Source: Pycnopodia helianthoides (Eukaryota; Echinodermata; Asteroidea; Forcipulatida; Asteriidae). From it: a stretch of DNA of 64,000 nt. The stretch is from contig CM063249.1 of assembly GCA_032158295.1 (NCBI GenBank), forward strand, positions 16,990,416-17,054,415, written 5' to 3'. A program made the position numbers and the translations under genes. The notes below the pieces were generated by a model. That model worked only from the letters and a program-made list of their open reading frames with translations. It was not told the DNA's origin and did not search any database. This document shows, in pieces, positions 56,848 to 64,000 of the stretch; the stretch's first letter is position 1, and each line of letters starts with the position of its first letter.

Positions 56848-58785
56848 TGTGACCCGCTCTGCAAAAAAGGCCCGTAAGTCGCGCTATCTCTTAGCACGCA
56901 AAAGGGCTCGTCAATGTTGAAAAGGTGAACATTTCTTACTCGATGTGATTTTTTGTTTATCCCATTTTTGACATCGTTGATGTCCACTCTTTCATAATTT
57001 GCAAGATTGAATGTTCATTTTGATCAATAAAGTTGGAAAAAACCCGTGTTTTGTGTACAATTTGTTCGTGGTTTGTACGATCGGTGTCCGTGGAATCAGT
57101 GGAAAGTTGCGTCTTTTAAACATCTGACACGACATTATTTGAAACCCCCCTATTATAAATTTGGTATCATCTGAAAGCGGAGGACGTTGTCTTTCTAAAT
57201 TTGGACATAGAAAAGGTCAGAGGTCAAGATTAAAAGCAGGGTCGGTAGATTTATTACACGTAGACATACAGCGCTTGTTGCCAGGGGCGTGGATCTTTGC
57301 TATCACGTGCACACAGTGTAGTGCACTCATTGGTCAATGCGCGCAATGTCGAGTGCGCGCATGCGCTGTGAACGATATCGGTTGTTTATTCGCTGTCAGG
57401 TGACTGTCATGTGACTGTTTATTAGGTGCGTGCCACACGAAAATTCAGCCAACTAAACCTCGTCCCCAGGGTGTGTCGAGCAGTTGTAAACAATGTGGTT
57501 GGAAATAAAGTAAACCATGGGGACGAGGTTGCAGTCAACTGTGTTCCACTCAACTGACCTGTACTGCTCTGAGCGAAAAGATTTTGAGAATTATTTACCA
57601 CTTTTAGCCAAATAAATTAACTTTATTAGCCAACTGCTATTATATTTTGTATGGGTTCGAAGGATTAGTGTCTGACTGAAGCTTTGAATGATCTCCGTGA
57701 TGCCAATCTTGTCAGGGAGGAGAGAGACATGGTTGGCTTCGTGGAAGATTACTTCGTTTACTTCCGATGTGAAAATGACGATGTGGAATCAGAAACCGAT
57801 TCGGAATCTGATTCCACATCGCCATCGATGCCAACGGATCTCTTCTGGCCGACGAACACCGCGGAAAGGCGAGTGTATTCCAGTGCGAATAAAAAATTCC
57901 CCCTCTTTAATTCCTTGTGTTTATTTGTTTGTTCTATTTATTTGGGCAAGTTTTTAGCCCAAAGATTATTTCAAAGTAGATTAATCAACTTCAGATTTCA
58001 ATAAGAAGGCAAACTACCTTGACTGTGCTAGATTTTAATGGAAATACTCAGGTTTTAAACTAAAGTATTTTTTTTAACCAAAATGTTACATTTTTACCCC
58101 AAAATAGTTTCAACCATGAAAATACAAGCTGGCTGAAGGGTTTAATGAATCAGCTTAAGCTGTTGCTTAAAAAAATACCGAAAAGTGGGGAAAAAAAATT
58201 TTGCCAAAAAGCTCTTGTTTTCACCCCAAAATATTCTATTTAAATTCATTTGGTTTTCTAAAAAGTCCAGTTGGCATTAGGATTACTTTAAAAAGTTACT
58301 AAAAATTAAATTAAACTGCTATAAAATCGTCGTAATAATGACTAAGTGTGTGTTTGCCATTTTAAAGATACGAAAAAGGTTGCGAAAAAGCACAATATGC
58401 AAATTAGTTTTTAAAAAGTGCGATATAGAGCGTTAAATAAAATAACAAATATTTTGAACTTAATAAGTCATATCCAACAATTGGTGAAAATTTAAGACGA
58501 ATAGTATAATGGGAATGTGCTCGTTGCTAGGGTCTTTCTTAAGAACTTTGTACTAAAATAATTTAAAATACAGTGTAAAGTTTACAAGGCTGTTTCTCCT
58601 CAACCTATTTTGACCAAAATGGCAATAATTTTTATGCAAATTATGGTATAACTCTGAATTGCAAAATGCTACAGACTTCTAACATACACCAAATTAAAGC
58701 TGAGAAAAGGCCCTTTCCAACCATGTATCTAACTCAAAAATAATTTTTTTGCGACTTAAGGGCCTTTTTTGCAGAGCGGGTCACA
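56848..58785. mobile_element. nested 1.9-kb inverted-repeat element
   Basis: The ends TGTGACCCGCTCTGCAAAA (left) and TTTTGCAGAGCGGGTCACA (right) are perfectly complementary, and the match continues through GGCCC.TAAGTCGC. It is flanked by TATA on both sides, a likely 4-base target duplication in AT-rich sequence. It sits inside the 6.1-kb transposon. Internal frames at 57161-57403 and 57684-58004 are unrecognised. Confidence 0.8.
57684..58004 (+). CDS. hypothetical acidic protein start in the nested element
   Basis: Frame begins MNDLRDANLV and holds an acidic run ENDDVESETDSESD followed by FWPTNTAERR, then loses protein-like composition near a possible exon end. GATGTGGAATCAGA and its exact complement flank the acidic run (57779-57820), so part of the composition comes from a DNA hairpin. 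Acidic N-termini are common in transposase genes. Function unknown. Confidence 0.25.
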   Translation: MNDLRDANLVREERDMVGFVEDYFVYFRCENDDVESETDSESDSTSPSMPTDLFWPTNTAERRVYSSANKKFPLFNSLCLFVCSIYLGKFLAQRLFQSRLINFRFQ

Positions 58786-59415
58786 TATATAGTACATGCT
58801 GTACGATGTATAGTATACAGGTACAGTGAAGTCCGGTTACGACAACGCGTAGTAGGGACCTACCTTGGTAAGTTTGTAAAAGTAATTCATTGATCATGTT
58901 GACATATCACTTAACAAAATTATTCATGAAATTATTGTATAATTAATCGATATAGCAATCAATAAATAAGATAGGGCTGACGTTGTGACAACGTTCACGG
59001 TACTGAAAAAAAATACATTGTTGTAACATTCTTTTTAATTGATTATTTGCAACATTGCAACGTTGTGTATACGTGCCAACAACGTCGTTGTTTCGTTGCA
59101 TCATTACGTTCTAAAGACGTACAGGGGAGTCGACAAAGATTCGTTGCTACAACATTACTTAGATAACTATATAACAACCAAACAAACACGCTCTGAGAAC
59201 GTTGTTGCAACGTTAAATATAAGTTGTAATAAGGTCACTGGAAACGTGTCTTAAACGTACCAACAACGTGGTTGTTACGTTGCGTCATTACGTACGGAAG
59301 ACGTATAGGGGAGTCGACAAAGTTCCGTAGCTACAACGTTATATTAATAACGTTACTTACACCAAAGTCTGACTTCATTACAACGTTGAGAAAACGTCAA
59401 ACTGTTATGCGGGAG

Positions 59416-60481
59416 GGAACTGCAATTCCCTTAAAGCATGGTGAAACAGAAAAATATCCTTGAATTTCAGCCAAATCCTGCACTTCACTGAGATTTCACG
59501 GTGGTTTCACAGCAAAGGTTTTCATACACTGATCGTCACAGTGAAATCAAGTGATAACAGATAAGGCGGCCCCTTAGATAAGACACAGTGATTTATTTCG
59601 TTATTTAAAAATCAGATAAGACATGTCTTATATGCAACTTGTGTGAACAAAGGAGTACATATACCATGTTCCCCAAAAGTGGTGATGTACCAACCATGAA
59701 TCGGTTTGCAAGCCACTTTCTTGTGAATACATAATACATCATGTACAGCGGTGCACCTTGTATGTTGAACTTTTAGATATGTTTTTGGTAATTTGGGTGT
59801 CCTGGGCCTTATACGCCGTTCGCCTATACGTAGGAAATTATAGTACTGTCAGGAGGTCACTTTCAAGTACACATAATTCTGAAAATGTTCTTACCTTGAT
59901 TGCATTGTAGATCAACATGAAGTGCAGTCAGTGGTACTAGGGTGACATCAGATAGTTTGAGCAGAGGGTGAGTGGACCCTGTTGGTTTGCTTCTCTCAGT
60001 TTGAAGGGCGAGTCAGCAAGTACATCCAGTAGATGCCAGGATCAGGGTGACATCAACCAAGGATTAGCTCCACTGAGTTTATGAGCTTCACACTGTGAGG
60101 AATATCTCAGGATTCCTTTTCGTCACAGATAGATTTACATGCATCTGTTGTGAAAGAAAAGAAATGAGAAGCTCAATTACAGGCCATGATACAGAGACCA
60201 CAGGGCCATGGCCTCTGCTGCACATTGGTCTTGGCCTTGAAGGCTCTTCAAAATATCCAAATGGGAGTGTCCTTTCAAAGATGAGATTCCAGGCCTGTTA
60301 TGCATTTCTTATGTTATTTCTTACAGTTGTAATTTTTTTCGTCTAACTTGAGCACTTAATAGCCTTCATTTGATAACTGAAAATGTATTATTCATACACT
60401 CTCGACTCCTATATGCGGCGCCGTTTGTCAATTAATTCTTTAGCGTTTTGTTGACCTGTTTTTACCATGGTTTGTAACAAT
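59416..60481 (+). repeat. duplicated segment B, right part
   Basis: Continues the match to segment A (33996-35094) after the transposon. It lacks a stretch of about 25 bases present at 34785-34812 in A and differs by scattered changes. It ends inside the inverted-repeat terminus of the palindrome element. Confidence 0.9.
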
Positions 60482-60657
60482 AAGATGTCAACCATAGAAA
60501 TTGCTGTCATTTTTTTGTGGTTTACATACCATGAATAAACAATCAAGGCTGATAAATTATGGTCTGTAAACCATGAAAATTGAATCATCGTTAAACATGG
60601 TTTATAAACCATGGTATATAAACCATGATAACTGAAGCGTAAGGCAAAAAAAAAAAA

Positions 60658-61290
60658 GAGTTCTGTTTCCGATTATATGTCATTTAAAAATAGGGTCGGT
60701 AGGTCGGAAAGTTTTTTTATTTTGCTTTTTTTTATTTTTTCCGATACGATATTGACAATACGTCCCTGATCGTTCATTTGTTGAGCGCAATCAACGAATT
60801 CTCACAGCAAATTAGGCAAAATTGGGCACAAACTGCAGTTTGCGCTCTGCAGATTTGGCATTTAAGTTGCCCGACCTTGCAAATTGTGCGCAATCTTCAG
60901 TTTGCGCTCTTCAAGGCAGTTCAAGCGGCCGGTTTTGCAAAAATGTGCGCAATCTGCAGATTGCACAAACCCGTGGAATGCGCTTCATACAGCGCCGTGT
61001 ACACACGTGCGTGCTGCGAATTGAATTGCGGGTATTTTTCGCTCGTAGTCGAGTCGTTGGACATTGCAGGCTCAAATCACTGTAAATTCTTCTTGATATG
61101 TTCTGGTTTTTATTTCAAATGTTGCCTAAAAACATGGTAAGTTGGTAAAAGTCAGACATTTTCTTCCAGGTAAAATAGGTTTTTGTTTTTGTTTTTTCGT
61201 TTTTTCCCCATTTTTTTTAAAGGCCAAATAAAAAGTTTAGGGTTGCGGCTTAAAAAATAGGGTCGGTTGGGGAACCGGAAACAGAACCCT
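60658..61290. mobile_element. nested small inverted-repeat element
   Basis: GTTCTGTTTCCG near 60659 and CGGAAACAGAAC near 61278 are exact complements. AAATAGGGTCGGT lies near both ends in the same direction. It interrupts the palindrome array. The frames within (60778-61140) are not convincing. Confidence 0.55.
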
Positions 61291-61545
61291 TATTTTTTTT
61301 GGCCTAATAAAACATGGTTTTGAAAATTAAGCACCTTCAAAACATGGTTTATAAACCATGAAAATTGAAGCATCATAAAACATGGTTTATAAACCATGGT
61401 TTATAAATCATAAAAACTGAAGCGTCTTTAAATGTGGTTTAAAAACCATGAAAATTTAAGCACCTTAAAAACATGGTTTAAAAACCATGAAAATTTAAGC
61501 ACCTTAAATACATGGTTTATAAACCATGAAAATTTATAGGAACAT

Positions 61546-61919
61546 TACAGAATTTGTTTTTGCTAACAAAACAGTTGCTGGCAGTGTAAGCACTTTATGT
61601 AATCCACCATATACATAAACTGACAAACCTGTAGAAGTTTGAGATCGATTGGCCATCTGGGTCACGAGAAAATAGTAAAAAACCGATTACACATTTGCAT
61701 GAAATCATATAGATTCAACAAATGAATAAAACGCTCACTGAGCGATAACTCCAATCGGAAAATTATTCATTGCTCATCAAATACGGCATTTCAGACAGAA
61801 ATATTTAAAGGGATGTTTTCTACCATCATCATCATTAGACCGTGTAAGTTTTATGTAAATCTGTGATCAAAAAGTATATTTTACAAGGTTTTTTTTACAA
61901 ATTCTGTAATGTTCCTTTA
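61546..61919. mobile_element. nested AGGAACATTACAG element
   Basis: AGGAACATTACAGAATTTGT and ACAAATTCTGTAATGTTCCT are complementary. Neighbouring array units read GAAAATTTAAGCACC; here that phrase is split, which identifies the insertion point. I recall this terminal sequence as common in echinoderm DNA. Confidence 0.7.
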
Positions 61920-62603
61920 AGCACCTTAAAAACATGGTTTATAAACCATGAAAAGTGAGGCATCATAAAACATGGTTTATAAACCATGAAAATTTTAGCA
62001 CCAGAAAACATGGTTTAAAATCATGGTTTATAAACCATGAAATGTGAAGCCTCTTAAAACATCGGTTTATAAACCATAAAATTAAAGCAACATAAAAAAT
62101 CATGGTTTATAAACCATGAAAATTGAGGCATCATAATTCATGGTTTATAAACATGAAAAACTGAACATAGGTTTCATTCAACCTCCTTCCCATTCAGGTT
62201 TGACCTTTTTCGTCGTCTGATCGAAGGACCAGGCTGGGCAGTAGGGCATGTCACTTGTATTTTGCTGCTACATTATAATGGGCTAATTTAACACTTTTAG
62301 ACTTAATTAATTCGGCTGAGCTAATTAGTGAGCTGAGAAAAATTTTCCGCGCAGGAGATAAAGCCAGGGATGTTATAAAATTGGCAATTATCAAAAAGAC
62401 AACAATTTCATAAATTAAAGGTGACACAACCTTTGTTTAAGTTGGCATGTAGCACACACCATATTTGTGTTGTTATTGCATCCTTGATAGTGGTGACATG
62501 TAGTGATGGTCTTTAGCGGAAATTTTGAAATTCGGTGCTGGGCCTGATTCGGTGCTGGGCCTGATTCGGTGCTGGGCCCAAATTCAGTGCTCACTTCAGC
62601 CTT

Positions 62604-62826
62604 GGCCCAATTTCATAGAGCTGCTAAGCACAACAATTTGCTTAGCATGAAATTTCTTCCTTGATAAAAACAGGGTGACCAACCAAATTTCCATGTGTTG
62701 CATATTGCTTGTTACTGGTATTCAGCTGTTGTTTGCTTATACTGAAAATCACTTGGAATTTTGTTTGGTAATCCTGTTTTTATCAATGAAGAAATTTATG
62801 CTAAGCAAATTGTTGAAATTGTGGCC
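62604..62826. mobile_element. fold-back element, third copy
   Basis: Same element as 22774-23016, more diverged. A 17-base unit (TTCGGTGCTGGGCCTGA) repeats three times just before it (62532-62580). Confidence 0.75.
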
Positions 62827-63320
62827 TAGGTCCGTCGATCGTACGGCGGATGACGAAAAAAGGTCAAACCTGAATGGGAAGGAGGTTAAAATAAAACCTA
62901 TGTTCAGTTTTTATGGTTTATAAACCATGATTTGTGAACACACAGTTTTTCATGGTTTATAAACCATGAATTATGATGCCTCAATTTTCATGGTTTATAA
63001 ACCATGTTTTATGTTGCTTTAATTCTTATGGTTTATAAACCATGTTTTAAATGCTTCACTTTTCATGGTTTATAAACCATGATTTATAAACCATGTTTTC
63101 TGGTGCTAAAATTTTCATGGTTTATAAACCATGTTTTATGATGCCTCACTTTTTATGGTTTATAAACAGTTTAAAACCATGGTTTATAAACCATGTTTTA
63201 TGATGATTAAATTTTCATGGTTTACAAACATAGGCCTAAATGACAGCAATTTCTATGGTTTACATCTGAAATGTTACAAACCATGGTAAAAACAGGTCAA
63301 AAAAACGCTAAACAATTAAT

Positions 63321-64000
63321 AGGCATTTCAGTGACGTCATGAATTTATTCAGACAACTCGCGTTGAAAAGCACTCGATATCATACAAAAATAATTATTAA
63401 AAAAGTCCGATCCCCGACATATAATTTGTTATCTTGATATATTTACTTAATATCTAGGCTCAAATTTGCAAAAGTTTCAGTTCAATAAAAGCAGATTTAA
63501 CAAAGTTACAGCGAAAGAAAGAGCGAAAATGTTACAAAATTTTGGGGTTTGTTAATTTTGTACTCCATAATGGTTTAAGAAACATACTTTCGAGATTATT
63601 TACTATTTTGTTGTCTGTTGCGTTGAACTTTCTTGTGGTTGGACCATTCCTTCCTCCGTCATGCCCATGGTTGGACCAAATCGAATGTCAACAACCCAGA
63701 TACTGCTGAGATAGTCTCAAATTCTTTCAAATAATTTCTTATTTTTTTCCAACTAGAAACAAAAATCACTAGGGATGTTTTTGTTGAGATTTTGTTCGGT
63801 CTGCGATTTTGTTTCCTCCGTGTTTTGTTATTTTTTATTTGTATTATTATTTTTGTTTTGGTCTTTCCCTTTTTTTTTAAAATCACTCAAGCAAGTTGGG
63901 CTTGTTTCCATGGCAACAGTTTATGAAAAAAAAGCTGGCTTTAGTTTCAGATATCAAGAGACATGAAATTTAGCACATTCTTCTACATGCTCTTTACCAT
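63321..64000 (+). repeat. dispersed repeat, cut by the window end
   Basis: Inverted copy of 2439-3022, with an extra block of about 105 bases near 63550-63655. It starts directly at the edge of the palindrome element (AGGCATTTCAG). Confidence 0.8.

Larger units (their letters stand above)
53285..59413. mobile_element. 6.1-kb DNA transposon with AACGTTG-rich ends
   Basis: Boundaries come from the uninterrupted site in segment A (33994-33995). The insertion begins CCCAGCTAACACAA and ends TGTTATGCGGG; CCC.GC.TAACA forms the short inverted repeat. A two-base duplication AG flanks it (53283-53284 and 59414-59415). Both ends are packed with ACGTTGT/AACGTTG words. It contains tandem repeat blocks (53461-54310 and 54390-56400), a nested element (56848-58785) and a right-end repeat with a period near 183 bases (59075 and 59258). 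No transposase is recognised, so it is likely non-autonomous. A two-base duplication fits CACTA-like elements among known groups, but the ends do not start CACTA. Confidence 0.85.
60431..63320. mobile_element. TTAA-flanked element filled with an 18-bp palindrome
   Basis: The inverted ends match for about 50 bases (TTCTTTAGCGTTTTGTTGAC.. against TTGTTTAGCGTTTTTTTGAC..) and sit beside TTAA at 60432-60435 and 63316-63319, the target of piggyBac- and Kolobok-type elements. Inside, CATGGTTTATAAACCATG occurs about 20 times, many perfect, spaced 37-40 bases apart at the left (60590-62160) and right (62905-63235). Smaller elements are nested within (60658-61290, 61546-61919 and 62604-62826). No coding sequence recognised. 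Confidence 0.75.

Overview
The window looks like gene-poor, repeat-dense DNA from an animal, not from a microbe. It has spliced, intron-bearing coding pieces, tRNA-derived SINE sequences, several kinds of eukaryotic transposon (piggyBac, a tyrosine-recombinase retrotransposon of the DIRS/Ngaro type, P/THAP9-like, a solo LTR, many inverted-repeat elements) and large minisatellites. Ngaro and P/THAP9-like elements together, plus a hairpin element at 21462-22260 that I recall from echinoderm sequence, suggest a marine invertebrate deuterostome, possibly an echinoderm. That placement is inference. I see no ordinary host housekeeping gene; almost every recognisable protein comes from a mobile element.

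Layout. 1-5.4 kb: unique sequence, a 0.9 kb palindrome-rich element (881-1801), and one copy of a repeat (2439-3022) whose inverted partner closes the window (63321-64000). 5.4-10.0 kb: seven tandem units of about 667 bp, each with a short exon-like block and a SINE-like block. 11.2-12.3 kb: a 20-bp minisatellite, a GC-rich hairpin module and three hairpin units. 12.8-19.9 kb: three big arrays of one 28-31 bp minisatellite, the first inverted relative to the others, around two inverted copies of an unrecognised sequence. 21-30 kb: duplicated repeat units, in which the second copy of a 1.7 kb segment carries a 1.1 kb insertion and a solo LTR.

30.2-35.1 kb and 50.3-60.5 kb are two copies (A and B) of the same 4-5 kb segment. 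Each carries a palindromic pair of pseudogene copies. A has an 841-bp SINE array that B lacks. B has a 6.1 kb transposon (53285-59413) that A lacks. Each copy therefore gives the empty site for the other's insertion. Between them lie an intact piggyBac transposase reading frame (35817-37313), a nearly complete Ngaro retrotransposon on the minus strand (about 37.9-43.7 kb: Gag, RT/RNase H, tyrosine recombinase, SGNH hydrolase), and a convergent pair: a broken P/THAP9-like transposase (44340-45932, plus) facing a three-exon PHD-finger gene (46217-48762, minus).

The end (60431-63320) is an element flanked by TTAA and filled with about 20 copies of an 18-bp palindrome. The best candidates for something little described are this palindrome element, the 6.1 kb transposon with its 60/180-bp higher-order repeats, and the THAP9-like/PHD pair. 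All calls are from reading the sequence; no database search was run.
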